DNA from: Aquanectria penicillioides
Taxonomy: Eukaryota > Ascomycota > Sordariomycetes > Hypocreales > Nectriaceae
Assembly (NCBI GenBank): GCA_003415625.1
Contig: PYIU01000003.1
Location: 5,704,001-5,768,000, forward strand
Reading direction: 5' to 3'
Length of the DNA stretch: 64,000 nucleotides
The notes under the pieces were generated by a model that was not told the DNA's origin, did no database searches, and worked only from the letters and a program-made list of their open reading frames with translations. A program made the translations under genes and the position numbers. Position 1 is the first letter of the stretch. Every line of letters begins with the position of its first letter. Positions 47,499-59,731 of this stretch are shown piece by piece.

Positions 47499-49374
47499 AT
47501 GATCTGTCTCTCCAAAGCGGATGAGTTTGCCCTGAGGCATCTCACCTGGAATCAGAGCCCCTCGCCTCTTGCTGCCACCCATACCACTCGTCAGGATCTC
47601 AACGGTATATCCAACCTCCGCGAGCATGTTGATGCAGACCAAGACGATGGCAGCGGAGATAGTAGTGCGGGCTGGCTTAGAAATGGTGATGAAAAGAATC
47701 ATCCTGGGATTCAACCTCCCGAACTGAGCCAGCCTTCCCTGGCTGATGCGGGACGACTGTCCCGCTATGCAGGTATGTAAAGTCATTTGCTAATTCATTG
47801 CACAAAACCTTGTTGCACTCCAAACCTGCTCTGCCCTCTATGCCTTAATCCATCCCGATGAACTTTTCGCTTATTATTCTGCACAGGACTGTCCTCGTGT
47901 CTGAAGACGTTCGATGGTGGTGATGGCCATGATCGTCTGTCCCGAGGCACCGTTAAATCGTGCCTCCAGCGCGTCTGGGGTTGGACCGCCTGGGTCCTCT
48001 CTGTTCTTATTGCTTCTTCAATTTTGTCGTATTGGAAATCCCCTTCTTCAACACCGATAGCCCCGGCTGCTGTTCAACATGCTCTCCACCCTGTGCAGGT
48101 GTCTACTCGTAAGAGGTCCACATGTGCTTCTGGAGGCGTCAACAAGGATGAATATAATCTACCACTTCATGTGGGGGCCTTGTTCATCATCTTCTTTGTA
48201 TCGACGCTTGCTTGCTTGTTCCCAATTATGGCCTCCAGGTTTCCAGGTCTGAGAATTCCAAAACGGTTCTTCTTTGCCGTTCGTCACTTTGGTACCGGCG
48301 TCCTTATCGCCACAGCTTTTGTCCACCTGCTCCCAACGGCCTTCACATCGCTGGGCAACTCTTGTTTGGATGATTTCTGGACCTCTGACTACCCTGCTAT
48401 TCCGGGAGCCATCTCTCTGGCTGCTATATTTTTCGTGATCATCATCGAGATGGTGTTTCATCCCTCCCGCCACATTCAGTCAGAGGAAGATGATGCTTGC
48501 TGTGATGAAAACAAGACCACCGTTCAGACTCGGAACAATGGAGGTTGTATGGGAGGTCCTGCCATGCTTCAAGTACGTGATATGGGCCCTCTCCGTGGCA
48601 GGGCATCGAGCATTGGCCACGGTTTGACTACCTTGAATAGCCGGAATGACGTCGAGGACACCGAAACCAATGGGCAAGAGGATCGCAACCAGTCTCAAAG
48701 AAAGCAAAGTTTGGAAGCAACAAGCGTGGAAAGCTTGCGGACCCATGCGTTGACTCCGGAACAACAGCAGCGCAAGGAACTTCTCCAATGTGTTCTCCTT
48801 GAGCTGGGCATTCTATTCCACAGCATCTTTATCGGAATGTCTCTAAGCGTCTCCATTGGCAATGAGTTTATCATTCTCCTCATTGCCATTGTTTTTCATC
48901 GTACGTTGAGCTATGCATCCCCGTATTGATAAGGTATAAGCTGACAATCAACCAACAGAAACATTTGAAGGTCTCGCTCTTGGATCCCGAATCTCAGCAG
49001 TAAAATGGCCACAAGGGAAGCTACAGCCCTGGTTTATGGCACTAGCGTATGGATGCACGTGAGTCAACCCATTTTCCTCTACCCCCATCAATGGCGTTGC
49101 TAATCATAGATCTAGGACACCTCTTGGTCAAGCTATCGGCCTTGCGACCCACACGCTCTATAGCCCTGGGTCTGAGGTGGGCTTAATTGTCGTGGGAGTC
49201 ATGAATGCCATCTCCGCGGGTCTTCTCACTTTTGCATCTTTGGTTGAGTTGTTGTCGGAGGACTTCCTCAGTGATGAAAGCTGGCGAGTCCTTCGAGGAA
49301 GAAAGAGAGTATATGCTTGCCTTCTTGTCTTCTTTGGCGCCTTCTTTATGAGTCTTGTTGGCGCCTGGGCTTAA
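47499..49374 (+). CDS. ZIP-family zinc/iron transporter
   Basis: Exons are 47499-47772, 47887-48900, 48959-49058 and 49116-49374, 548 residues. ZIP proteins move Zn2+ (sometimes Fe2+) into the cytosol across the plasma membrane or out of organelles. After an N-terminal extension of about 135 residues comes a single span (AWVLSVLIASSIL), then the ZIP core. Its spans include LFIIFFVSTLACLFPIMASR, GTGVLIATAFVHLLPTAF (His238) and AISLAAIFFVIIIEMVFH. A long variable hydrophilic loop follows. The metal-site helices are LELGILFHSIFIGMSL (His403) and HQTFEGLALGSRI (about 429-441), continuing over intron 2. The protein ends in a span, GAFFMSLVGAWA, as is typical of ZIPs. The start is the first ATG of a frame open to intron 1, and the N-terminal extension is the least certain part. 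Two spans pair with a CAAGGT-bearing upstream region. Confidence 0.9.
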
Positions 49375-49933
49375 GTGGCTCTTTCGGCATCATGATTCGG
49401 CATCATGAGGGGTCTGGAGGCAATCGTCGCCGAAAGATTCAACCCTGAATAATGCCAACATAAGACATTGGGTCAAAATATGATGTCTCCATGACGTGCA
49501 ACAAATTCTCATTCTGGGCAAAATCTTGTGTCCTTCATTTTACTTTCTAAGACTCTCGGGTCATGTCTCTGCTCTTCAGAGTGAGACAGCTTTTGTGCTT
49601 ATTTTATACCGACCTAGGTCTCAGCTCCCGCGCGCATCCCTTTGCAACACACAATCGATGGCTTAACAGGAATATCATTCTGTTTTGTCGTCTTTCCTGT
49701 CTTTCTCGGCATGGCAATTAGTGACTCCCTTGGAATAGGTTCCTATCACAGATTGATCATAAAATAGCAATTGATACTTCATTCGCTCGCTACAATGTTG
49801 GCATAATCTTGGAATAATCGTGACCGTTTGGTAGTAGACATCACATCGTGATTAAGAGATTTGTGCCGAGTTTCCGAACGATCAATTCGTGCTATTTGCA
49901 TCGTTTCGAGATCATATTTTATTCATCACTGCG
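49375..49933. other. Convergent intergenic region
   Basis: The ZIP gene (+) and the oxygenase gene (-) end toward each other. I see only 3'-untranslated-type sequence and no gene. Confidence 0.6.
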
Positions 49934-51171
49934 TTATGAAACCGTATTCTTGGAAACAATGCCTCTGGCAAACTCTCCAAAAGTGAGATGTTGTTCAATA
50001 TCCACTTCCTCACCCAAGTTAGGCTGGGTGAAGACAGCAAGCGTGTTCCGTGCAATCTTGCCATTGCTCACACTAGCACGTACACCTCGAACAAAGTGGG
50101 GTACAGCCTTGAAGCGACCAGCGGTGATACGCTCAAGAGCCTCGCCCGTTTGGAATGCGATACAATCACGAGGAATCTTAACTTGGACTGTTTCACCGGC
50201 GCGAGACTTGATGTATAGCCCGGCAGATGGATCAGGGGAGGCATCAAGCTCGTCAAGGGGGGAAGGGAGGCTTCCAGGGTGGCAGAAGATGGTACAGATG
50301 GGTCAGTCTTGTGCTCATCGATGAACATGGCCGAAGTCAAGCCGGTCAAACATCCATGGTCAAGATGCGTAGCACACCAGTCATCTTCGTCGGCGTCGAC
50401 GCCCGCCGCTGGGTCAACTGCTTGGGGGTAGTAGTGCAGCAGACGGGCCTTTGTCGTGTTGGAAGAGCTGACGACATGCTCGAGGTAGCCCTTGGGGTAC
50501 CCGGCGATATCCTTCTCCGCGAAGCGGTCACAGGCGCGGGCAACCAGGACAGCCACGTCGATGATCAGACGGCATAGGTCTGTGACGGCAGGCTTGAAGC
50601 CTGGGAGGACAGACTTGGCCGGCCAAAGGTTAGGGGAGAGGTATTCAGGGAACGTGGCAGGGCTGAATGCTGGTGTTGGGGCAGCACATTCGAGGGATGG
50701 ATCGACGTAGAAGGCGCAGTTGGCGTAATATGAGCCTTTGAAGGTATCGACCTGGCCGTTTTTCAAGGTTTCCTTGCCGAGCGACCAACCAGTCAAGTAC
50801 TTGGCCTGAACATTTTCGAGTTTGTCTGTTCTGAGATGTCAGTGAACAAATCCGACGAATAGTGAGACGCATCTAATTGCTGCATGTACCAAGTTCAGCT
50901 TTGGGCAAGTTGCCTAGGTAGGAAGCGTAGGAGAGGGCGTGGTGCCTCAGCTTGGGGAATTCTTCAGGGACGCCCTTGACGACGAGGATTCCAAGGGAAT
51001 CAGGACCGAACGCTTCATGGAGGGTTTCGAAGGAGATATTGCCTGTATGTAGAGGAGAGGTTCTCGGTGAGAAACAATGGATAACTTAGATGTGAGTGTG
51101 AGGCGTGAGAGGTACGTACCGTCTTTGAGGTCCTGAAGGGATACAGTGACAGGGTGGGCTTGGGCGGCCAT
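49934..51171 (-). CDS. 2-oxoglutarate/Fe(II)-dependent oxygenase-like protein (clavaminate/isopenicillin N synthase-like)
   Basis: Minus-strand exons are 51171-51120, 51042-50890 and 50825-49934, with introns of 77 and 64 nt, about 365 residues. Family members bind Fe(II) with two histidines and an aspartate in a double-stranded beta helix. The HxD pair is His222/Asp224 in CATHLDHGCLTGL. The distal His is about residue 312 in KAVPHFVRG, with the Arg of the co-substrate site four residues on. The N terminus has the usual GPDSLGILVVKGVPEEF segment. The frame breaks after LEASLPP. The uncorrected frame runs into nonsense, while DELDASPDPSAGLYIKSRAG lies one frame away, consistent with one base missing from G6 (+ strand, 50257-50262). 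Without it the distal His would be lost. The substrate is unknown and no biosynthetic cluster is visible. The gene shares a 398-bp divergent promoter with the FRG1-like gene. Confidence 0.82.
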
Positions 51172-51569
51172 GTTACCGAAAGTCTGGCTGCAGGAGAAGG
51201 GGGAAAAAGGGTAAAATTGGAGTTGATGCGGGAGCTAAGAATACAAACTAAAGCAAGACTAAATTTCCAAGAACATGATGGGCATTATCTGGGCTGTCAT
51301 GTCCTTTATCTCTTTTTGTGTAGGCTCTCACTGTTAAAACCGTCGGACCTGCAGAACACTGCGGGGAGGGGTGGGCTTACATAACCAATCACCTTCCTTT
51401 AAGGTCCATCGCTCCGTGTGGAGCTCGCCGCCTCCCGGTGCACGGAAGAGCCTCAAGTTGAACGTCGGTTGTTGTGTTGTCCGACGCCAACCGAACGCGA
51501 TAGCTCGAAAACCACGATAACCACCCGGCCATTGCGCACCGCGATTGCCTCATCTCGAGCTGCTCCAGC
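51172..51569. promoter_or_regulatory. Divergent promoter between the oxygenase and FRG1-like genes
   Basis: The 398 bases between two outward-facing start codons must serve both genes. No specific regulator site was recognised with confidence. Confidence 0.6.
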
Positions 51570-52455
51570 ATGGTCAAACCCCTTTCGTTCAAGGGCGATA
51601 AGAAGCCCAAGAAGCGCAAGCGCACCGATGCCGAAAAGGCCAATCGTGACGGAGACCCCGAGTCTCTCGATGTCCAGAAGCGAAACAACGACGACGGCGA
51701 TAATGACGATAGCTGGGTGTCTGCTGAAGCGGTTACCGATGTATCTGGGCCTATCCTGATCGTATTGCCCACCGAGGCACCCTCCGCGCTCGCATGTGAC
51801 CCGAGCGGCAAGGTGTTTGCTCTGCCAATTGAAAACATCGTCGACGCGAACCCTGTCACCGCCGAACCCCATGACGTTCGACAGGTGTGGGTTGCGAATA
51901 GGGTAGCTGGAACAGAGAATTTCCGCTTCAAAGGCCATCATGGGAAGTAGGTCTCAATCTTTTCATTCTCGCAAATCGAACATAGGAACACACGCTAACA
52001 AGTGCCGCCGTAGATACCTTTCTTGCGACAAGATTGGTGCGCTGTCTGCCACCTCCGAAGCCGTCTCTCCCCTTGAGTCCTTCAACCTAGTAGCGACGGC
52101 CAATACCCCTGGAACTTTTCAGATGCAAACGCTTCGAGACACATTCCTAACTATCAAGCCCACGACATCGAAAGCTGGGGGGCCGGCTGGTGCTGAGATT
52201 CGGGGCGACGGCGAAGATATATCGTTCAACACTACATTCCGTTTGCGAATGCAAGCACGGTTCAAGCCTCGGCTGCGAGCGTCCAAGGAAGAGAAGGCTC
52301 AGGCCAAGATCAGCCGACGCGAACTGGAGGATGCGGTCGGGCGGAGACTCGAGGAGGATGAGGTGAGGACGTTGAAGCGGGCGAGGAGAGAGGGAGACTA
52401 CCATGAGCGGTTGTTGGAGTTGAAGGTCAAGGGCAAGCATGACAAGTATGGCTAA
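51570..52455 (+). CDS. FRG1-like nuclear protein
   Basis: Exons are 51570-51946 and 52014-52455, with a 67-nt intron carrying a GCTAACA branch site, giving 272 residues. The N terminus is a Lys/Arg-rich nuclear and nucleolar-type signal (KGDKKPKKRKRTDAEK), followed by an acidic patch (NNDDGDNDDSW). The FRG1/fascin-like beta-trefoil then spans the junction: VWVANRVAGTENF, GHHGKYLSCDKIGAL and then ATSEAVSPLESF. The C terminus is charged and helical (KISRRELEDAVGRRLEEDE, ending KVKGKHDKYG). Animal FRG1 is linked to pre-mRNA splicing, RNA export and actin bundling. A nuclear RNA-related role is inferred here. Confidence 0.88.
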
Positions 52456-53350
52456 GGGACGAGACTGAAGAGGCGAAATGGTGACCGAAGCCGTCAGGGG
52501 CTGGGAGTTGATGAGCCAGATGCAAGTCGATGAGGGAAGCTGAAAGAACGGCCCCGTAGACGGACCATCCAAGTGGAAGATATCAGGGAACAAAGATGCA
52601 AACCAAACACTGTTACGTATGTGAACAGATGAACTGGCGAACATCGGGCAACGTTCTGGGGGGTGAGTTTGCGTTCTCCTTGGCCGTCAATGAATCACTG
52701 CAGGACTCGCGCCAGCCGACGACTCGTTCCCCGCCTGGCAGCCGCCACACATTCGCCTGGCAACTGTCGACAGCTGTTGAAAGCCCCTTACCGACCCCCA
52801 ACAGCCAGAACAAAGCTATATACCCCCTTTAACCAATCCCCCATCAAAGCGAGCAGCTCCGGCATGAAAAGTCGAGGGGCTTGCGCCTCGGCTGGCGCAG
52901 TTGGTAAACCCAACTGGCAAGAGCGTGCTATCGACGCCAAATTTGATGCCACCGGACTTCGCAGTCCCAAAGACTCGCTTTCGAGCGGCGAGGGATTCCT
53001 TTTTTTGCAATTCTCTTGGATGCATCATCAAATAGAGGGAAAATCGTAGAAATCATTGAACAAGTTTTCGAGAATTTTGCGGCCCCGTGATGTGAGCTAT
53101 GGTCGTTTTTGTGTTCTTCTTTTTACATCTGTGGCAAGCGAACTGAGGGAGGCCCAGTGAGGCTCGTGATGTTGGCAAAAGGGGCTCTCTGTGGTGTTGT
53201 GGCGCGACCACTCACGTCGCCATCCATGGAGTCCTGCCACACCTGCACATACGAACACTACGTACGGTGACAAAGACCCTATTCCTGAGATTATCGGCAA
53301 AATTACCCAAACATCAAATGCACTTTCTATTTTCACGCTTGATACCTAAC
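52456..53350. other. Convergent intergenic region between the FRG1-like and WD40 genes
   Basis: No supported gene. A stretch at 52893-52904 (TGGCGCAGTTGG) matches a tRNA A box, but no matching B box or cloverleaf follows. Confidence 0.55.
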
Positions 53351-54621
53351 CTAATCGCTGGGCCTCCAGGCCTTGACGTTGCCATCCTCTCCTGCCGTAA
53401 ACACGACGTGCTCCTCGTCATAGAAGCAAAATGACCGCACAAGCTCTTCCCCGTGTGCTCCGTGAAGGCCCACGCTGTTTTCACGGTCAAAAACCCATCC
53501 GTCGCCGTTGGGGTTCTTGGCAAGGAAGATGAGTTCGAACATTTGGCGACTGCAATGTGTGTCAGCGATCTTGTGCGCACTGTAGCTCCCTCTAGGGATC
53601 ACGGGTCTTCTCTCTCGTCGTCACTTACTCCTGAGATCCAGCGCCGATGATGGCTCCACTGCCGTCCATTTTCGGCGTCGCATCTGCGACATACTGGCAG
53701 CCCAGCACGCTTCGCAGGTCGCCGAAATCCTGGGTTGCGTCGCCAGAGTTGCGCTCCTCGGCCACGTCGTACAGGGCGCAACGCTCGTCGTGGGATAGGG
53801 CAGCGATCTCGGTGGCCGTCAACCAGGCAGCATGGTGGATCGAGGCGTCGTGGTTGCAGGTCTGCAGCGTTAGTTCATCCTCGTCCTCGATGCGAGTGTC
53901 ATAGACGTTGACCAGGCCGTCTGTGGAGCCGGACATGAGAAGCGCCGAGTTGGACGGGTTGAAGACGAGCTCGGTTACGTCGTCGCTGTGAACCTCTTGG
54001 TAGTGTGCCTTCGCCGAGGGCGTAGAGCGAACGTCCCTGCATCAATGTGTAAGAACCAGCTTGGTGATGTAGTTGTTGGGCTGAGGCCCGTCGGGACGGA
54101 CGAGCCGCCCGCAAGCGAGGAGCATGAGAACATACCAGAGAAAGATGGAGGCTGTGTGGTTTTGCAACTCGGTTCCCACAGCGATTGTCTTGCTTTCGGC
54201 ACTGCAAGCCATGGACAGAATGGGACTTTGGCTGGCTGTATCGTTCCATGTCATTAGTCCACGGTTGGTCCTCACTTACACATAGGACCAGCATCCCCAG
54301 TCATGGAGTCGTGGAGGAGACAGACTCACCTTGGAACTGGGCCGCCTGGCTCCCCTGTCTTAGATCCCAGACAGCCACGGTGCCGTTCTCGCCGGCAGTG
54401 CACACGAGCGACGCATTGTTGTCAAATACACGCAGCGTCGTCAGGTTGCCGTGGTTTGTGGCCAAGCGGCGCACCGGGCCTTGCGACAGCCGGGCCGGAT
54501 CCAGCAACGAGAGCGACTGGTCCGAGGCCGTGGCAGCCAGGCCGACCGAGGTGCGGTGGACGTCGAGGGCATAGACGTCCCGGCCCAGGCTAAAGCCATC
54601 AGCACAGGCGAGGCTGTACAT
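53351..54621 (-). CDS. WD40-repeat protein, WDR89-like
   Basis: Minus-strand exons are 54621-54330, 54235-54136, 54036-53629 and 53549-53351, with introns of 94, 99 and 79 nt, giving 332 residues. The sequence reads as a single WD40 propeller: blade signatures include VCTAGENGTVAVWDLR, NHTASIFLWDVRS across intron 2, LLMSGSTDGLVNVYDTR and VVFTAGEDGNVKAWRPSD at the very C terminus. Length, blade number and the central segment HDASIHHAAWLTATEIAALS fit the WDR89 subfamily, whose function is poorly defined. It is most likely a protein-interaction scaffold. ATG 54621 gives a compact N terminus (MYSLACADGF). A longer frame is open upstream to about 54795, so an extended start cannot be excluded. Confidence 0.82.
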
Positions 54622-55350
54622 TTTACTTTGTCCCTTGGAATGCACAAGCACTGTCCACGTCGGTGAGTTTGGGTTACAACAGGATGTGGGAGTGATGTAT
54701 AAAAAAAAAAAGTTTGATAGCGACCTAATTAGGTACAATGACCTCAAGACCGGGGCCAATGCGGTCCCTGAAAAAAAAAATAAAGAAACGGACAAAAACT
54801 TACACGAGATCTCTTCTCCAAGAATCTATACTCTCAGATGGCCCTGTCGGCTACAGTTTGTGCCTGAATCTAGAGTCTCAAGTCTAGCCCAAACTCCCCC
54901 CCCCCCCCCCCACTCACTTCACAAACTTGAGCAACTTGACCTCGTTAACTGAATATCTCCTCCCTCCACCCCTTCCACCCACAAGCTCACATCTGGGGTT
55001 CACATATGGAAAGACAGCTCAATCTCACATAAGCGCTCCTAAGAGCTTGTATTAGAAGGGGGATGATTTCGTTTGTGATTTGATGCTTCTGACTCTCCTA
55101 CTCTTACAAATTATCTCATCTCTCTATCTGAGGTATTTGGTACCATACGCCTTGTCTAACGCTCGAAACGATACACCACAGGGGGGCTTTTATAAACCAG
55201 AGTCGCCCTCACCTCCCAACCACAAATGATTCCGTCAAACGCCGGGTTTTATGCGAATCCCCTCTGGGAATTGGTCTCATTCCCCGTTCTTCTTCGTTTG
55301 GTTTTGGGTTTTTTATTTTTTTTTTACTATTTTGTTAGAGTCGGTGAAAA
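54622..55350. other. Intergenic region between two minus-strand genes
   Basis: It holds the WD40 gene promoter and the 3' end of the mitochondrial carrier gene. It contains A-rich runs near 54700-54790 and a C16 run at 54896-54911. No gene is supported. Confidence 0.55.
54896..54911. repeat. Poly-C run (16 C)
   Basis: Sixteen consecutive C residues, non-coding. Its exact length is uncertain given the C-run errors inferred elsewhere in the window. Confidence 0.9.
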
Positions 55351-56805
55351 TCAGTGGCCCTCTTGTCGAAGTCGCTTCCGCTCGTTAACGCCGCGGAACG
55401 CGCGCTTGCCAACCTCGTAGCTGCTAATCATGATGGCGCAGGCCGGGGCTACTTTCAGAGTGCGTGGGATCCAGCCCTTCCATAGGCCAGGAACGCCTTC
55501 GGTCTTGAAGATGTGCCACAAGAGGCGCATCATGTTGCGCTCCTCGGGAGCCTTGACTGCTCCTCCTGCGCCCTGAGAAATCTCATTCTGGAAAGTTTGT
55601 GTGCGAGTCTTCCCAACATCGAAAGGTGTGGTTACGATGGATGCAAATGAACCTGACAATGCTCCAGCCAAAAAGCTGTCCACGAACGTCTCGGTGTGGT
55701 TCTCATGGCTCTGCGACCTCCGCCTTGCTTCGGACAGATCCTCATCCAGACCTAGGGGATGTCCATGACTCTTCTCACGCAAATCGGTAAGCTTGGACCG
55801 AACGGTTTCATATCCAAACCAGTACAGGCCAGAAAAGGGCACGTCTCGCCAGAGCGTCAACGTCAACCCCCTCCAGAGGGCAGTATACCCTTGCGCGCCA
55901 ACCATTTGTTTGACATCCTTGAAAGCTTCCACCAGATGGTTACCCGTTCCAGACGATGACGTCGCTTGCATTCGTGTGCGGATGAGCTCGATGGGACCCA
56001 CAGCCGTTGCCGCAAGAACACGAGCAGCTGAACCAGCCGTCAAAGGTGCGGATGTATCGGAGAATCGATGGAAAGGGCTTTTGGGGTTGGTCCGCAGCCA
56101 GTCGTATCCAGTAAAGTAGATGATGTTGGAGGGCACGGCCATGACTAGGGTGGGCGAAAGGCCCCTCCACAAAGTCGTGACACCCTCGTTGCGAGCTATC
56201 TTCCGTAGGCCATCGATGGTTGAGCTAAAAGTACGGCGTTGAACCTCTTCCACGGCGCATTCGGCAGGCGGGGAGCTGCAGAGATGCCTTCGATTCGAGG
56301 CGCAGCCAGACAAAAGTCTGCGTTGCCACCGGCGAAGAAGACTTCGCGACAGCAAGACGTGATACCTAGCTCAGCGGTTTGTGCGGGTGTCAGGGAGGTC
56401 GTTGTGATGGCGAGCTTGGAGAAGTCGACAGTCGGTTTGGGGATCTTCTGGGATTGGAGGCGCACACGGACGACGTCGAGGGGAGTGACTGGGAAACACA
56501 GGCAACGTTAGCAGAAAGTCCAACGGATCTTCGGGACCCAAAGATAGCAGATGGGACCAGGACGTACCAAGCAGAGACGTCAACAAGCTACCCGACATGG
56601 CCGAAACCATCTTCTGCGGAACGGTGATGTCGACAATGTCGTCCTTGCCGGGAGCCGGAGCTGGGGCGCGAGCACCGCTACCCAGACCGCTCTTATCTCG
56701 CGTCGCATTAGGCATGTTAGCGAGAGTGTATTCGTCGTCCGCGTTGGGTATGTTGCGGTGACTGATATCGAGGCCACCGGAGCGATGCACGTCGTCCAAA
56801 GGCAT
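55351..56805 (-). CDS. MTM1: Mitochondrial carrier protein, MTM1/SLC25A39-like
   Basis: Minus-strand exons are 56805-56568 and 56488-55351 with a 79-nt intron, about 458 residues. The three carrier signatures are present: TPLDVVRVR (about 81-89), GPIELIRTRM and TPFDVGKTRTQ. Each sits in a two-span repeat with the W(R/K)G block (LWRGLSPTL, LWRGLTLTL, LWKGWIPRT). Yeast Mtm1 is needed for Mn loading of SOD2. Animal SLC25A39/40 are implicated in mitochondrial glutathione import. The extended first matrix loop with cysteines (ITSCCREVFF, DFCLAAP) is like that subfamily. The frame breaks within the loop. The first frame ends in APRLPNAPWKRF, while AECAVEEVQRRTFSSTIDGL lies one frame off, consistent with one base missing at GG 56267-56268 or GGGG 56270-56273. 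The product belongs in the mitochondrial inner membrane. Confidence 0.88.
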
Positions 56806-59731
56806 TGTCTTCGATATTGCGCACAGAGTGAGGGAGGTGGAGGGGGTGGATGAATTGGCTCAGAACATGCTAATCCGAGTAGCGTAGGAGGGAAAATTTT
56901 GGTTGAGAGAGGAGAGGAGGAGAGGGGAAGGGAGGCCAGTTGATGTCGATGTCGATGACGATGACAAACTAGCGGGCGGCAATTCAAGGTAGTAGAGTCA
57001 CCGCACCCTGATTCAAAGCGCCGAAGTGGTGCTGGCTCCGGACTTTTTTTTGGTGGAGTGTCTCTGGCGCGTTCAGCACCAGCACAGCACAGGTGCATAA
57101 AGAGCGAGATGCCCGAAGCCGGTGGGTGTCGGACTGTCGGCCGGCTAGTATCGTCTTTCGTGGGTAGGAGGAACCTTGGTGCCGTTCAGTCTAAAATCCA
57201 CAATCCCACGATCCACTGTCCCGCTAGATCGACCCGTTTGTCGTCTCGTAGAGCACTAGATGCAGGCGATCCTATTGTTTGGACTGCGAACGTGGGAACT
57301 CCCTCTGATTATTTGGGATTCGGCAATTGCTGTTGTCTTTGCGACCGAGGACTGATTCAATTGGGGTTTTTTTTTTTTTTTTTTCCTCAGCAATGATTCC
57401 AGTTTCAGCGGTTTCGCCCGGATTTCCGGCGCCCGGAGTCGGAGCGTCGGCGGCAAATTTCACGTAATTACCTGCCTGTACCTCTGTACCTGAGGAAAGT
57501 GGGTGGCGCTGGCACCAACGAAAGGGAAAGCAGGCCGCAGGTCTCAACCAAAGTGGCGAGAGCCGCTCCTTTCCGGCATGAAGTCACGGGACAGTTTCAT
57601 TGGCCAAAATGCGACCCCCACTGCTTGGAGACATGCACCAGCTCGTGCTTTCGACGATCAGATAAGGCAGCTCCATCACGTTCCATCTCCGCTTACCTAA
57701 TTTGGATGTAGAGCGAGGATATCTTTCGACCAGCCTTTCCAGGGCGTGAAGACCTGTGAGTCAAGATGTGGTGCTTGGGCAAATCAGATCATTATTGGCA
57801 AACCCCCACTAAGAGGTCGAGACCCGCAAACAATCACCAACTCGGGTGCTTCTCTTCTGGCCAGGAAACCAGGAAAGAAGAAACCACAGCTTGAGACCCA
57901 AGGCAGGATCTCATCTTCACTCAACACCATCGCCCCCTTCGTCCTTTTTATTTATGCTGAGCACACAATAATGGACACCGCAAGTGCACCTTCCTTGCTA
58001 CTATCTAAGGTCCTGCACGAATGTTACACAACGTTGGATGGCATCATTCAGCGTTGACCAGGGTCCAAATGAACCTGACGCTGCCCGACAGCTCACTGGG
58101 TCCTATTTAAATGTTTAAATATTAAGGCCCCGCAGAAATCCATTTTCCACCACAAAGGGGTTAGGCGATGGCTCCGAAGGGGTGGTGATAAATGAACACA
58201 AGTAGAAGATCACTTCAATTCCGGTCTGTTGTCTGACCAGATGGAGTCATTTGGGCATCGTCACATTTCATACAATACGCACTGATACCAGAGACTACGC
58301 CATGTATGGGGACCTAATGCATTAGAGTAGGTCCAACCTTGGTGCAGCATAGTACGACATTTCGCGTTTCACTCAGGCCTCTTGGCTGGTCTTCTGATCG
58401 TACCAGACAGAATCGGACAAGGCCGGTGTTTATTGTCGAGACAAGCAAAAGGTAGCAAATGACAAATCGTGCTTGTAGTATGAACTGATTAAATCGTCAC
58501 TGATAATTTTTTCTGGAGTTTTAAGTCGTCTTAGAACTGTAAGTACTTCATCATTGGGGGCTGATGAATAACCAAAACAGCCCACTAGGATAATCAGCTC
58601 GGATTTTTTAAATGTCTCAAAAACGTAAAAGCCCTTTAGAAAACTGGTGTTGGTGATGCGGGTGAAGCCATCCGCTGACGAAGAGTGCCATGCTGAAGCA
58701 GTGATGGGTTTCAATCATGGCAATTCGTCGTGTTGGCGGCGCGGTGATGCTCACAGGAGGGACATTCATAACCATTATATAATAAATGAGCGATGCAGCC
58801 ATCACAAAGCTGGTCTCGCTAGGTTATAGACCAGATAAGACGAACTACGATGTACATGAAATCCGAGCTGGATCACAGCGCTACGAAAGCGTTGTAGTCT
58901 TTCCACGGCGCAAAGGGCTTCCTCCGAGCAGAAGCACCATGCCTTGATCACATTATTTTGTTTTAAATGTAATCGATATAACCAAATCGCCCTACATAGT
59001 TCGCAGTAAATCCGGTGCTATGTTCACAAAGGACGATAGAACTGCCACGAAAAGGGCCTCCCATGCCCATTGAGACAAGATGAGGGTCATTTTGAGCAGA
59101 TAACAGCAATTTTAGCAAGACTTTCGGTCCCTACTGCATAATACTAGCAGTTATAGCTGGTAAGATTTCCAGATCTACGACAACAACCCAAATGGGAAGT
59201 TTGATGGGCTTTCAGAATCCACAGGTCTGTTTGGAATGAGGCAATGGTTGTGTCTAAACGGTTCTCTGACGTTTGGTACCGTATTTAACGCCTGTTCTAT
59301 ATCCGGGTCCGTCTATGACGGTGCACCACATGCGTTTTCATTCTCCTCACCGTCCCACACACCGTCTTATCTTCTTTCCCGTCTGACTCTTACCGGCGAG
59401 GTTTGTAATACTGAAATCACCACCCGCCGCAAGAGGATTTGCCCGTTCCCCGCAATCAGCCAATCCCCGCCATCCATTCTCATCCTTGCATCACCACTTT
59501 CAATCGCATACCACATACCCTAGCTTGTCCCATCTTCACCTCTATCTGACTCGAACGGCAACCAGCCTCGAGCCCTTTGCTTCTTTGCCGCTTGACTTCC
59601 TCGGAGAGTCGCTCTCCACACACAATCACATATACCTGCTACTCGCGTAATCATGAATTCGTTGTAGATACCTCAAATCATTCAAAGCTGTTTTCGGACA
59701 TAACGGATATATCCAATCGCACCTTGTCACA
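56806..59731. other. 2.9-kb divergent intergenic region, no gene seen
   Basis: It separates the outward-facing carrier and F-box genes. A T-run lies near 57367-57384. The stretch from about 58000 to 59300 is somewhat AT-richer with only short frames. From about 59320 it becomes CT-rich, as expected for the F-box gene promoter and leader. Confidence 0.5.

Noticed and set aside
49934..52455. A biosynthetic gene cluster around the clavaminate-synthase-like oxygenase
   Set aside because: The neighbours are a ZIP transporter, an FRG1-like protein and a WD40 protein. No synthase, tailoring enzyme or cluster regulator is adjacent.
52893..52904. Possible tRNA: TGGCGCAGTTGG matches the A-box consensus
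   Set aside because: No B box (GGTTCRANYCC) follows at tRNA distance and no acceptor stem can be paired.
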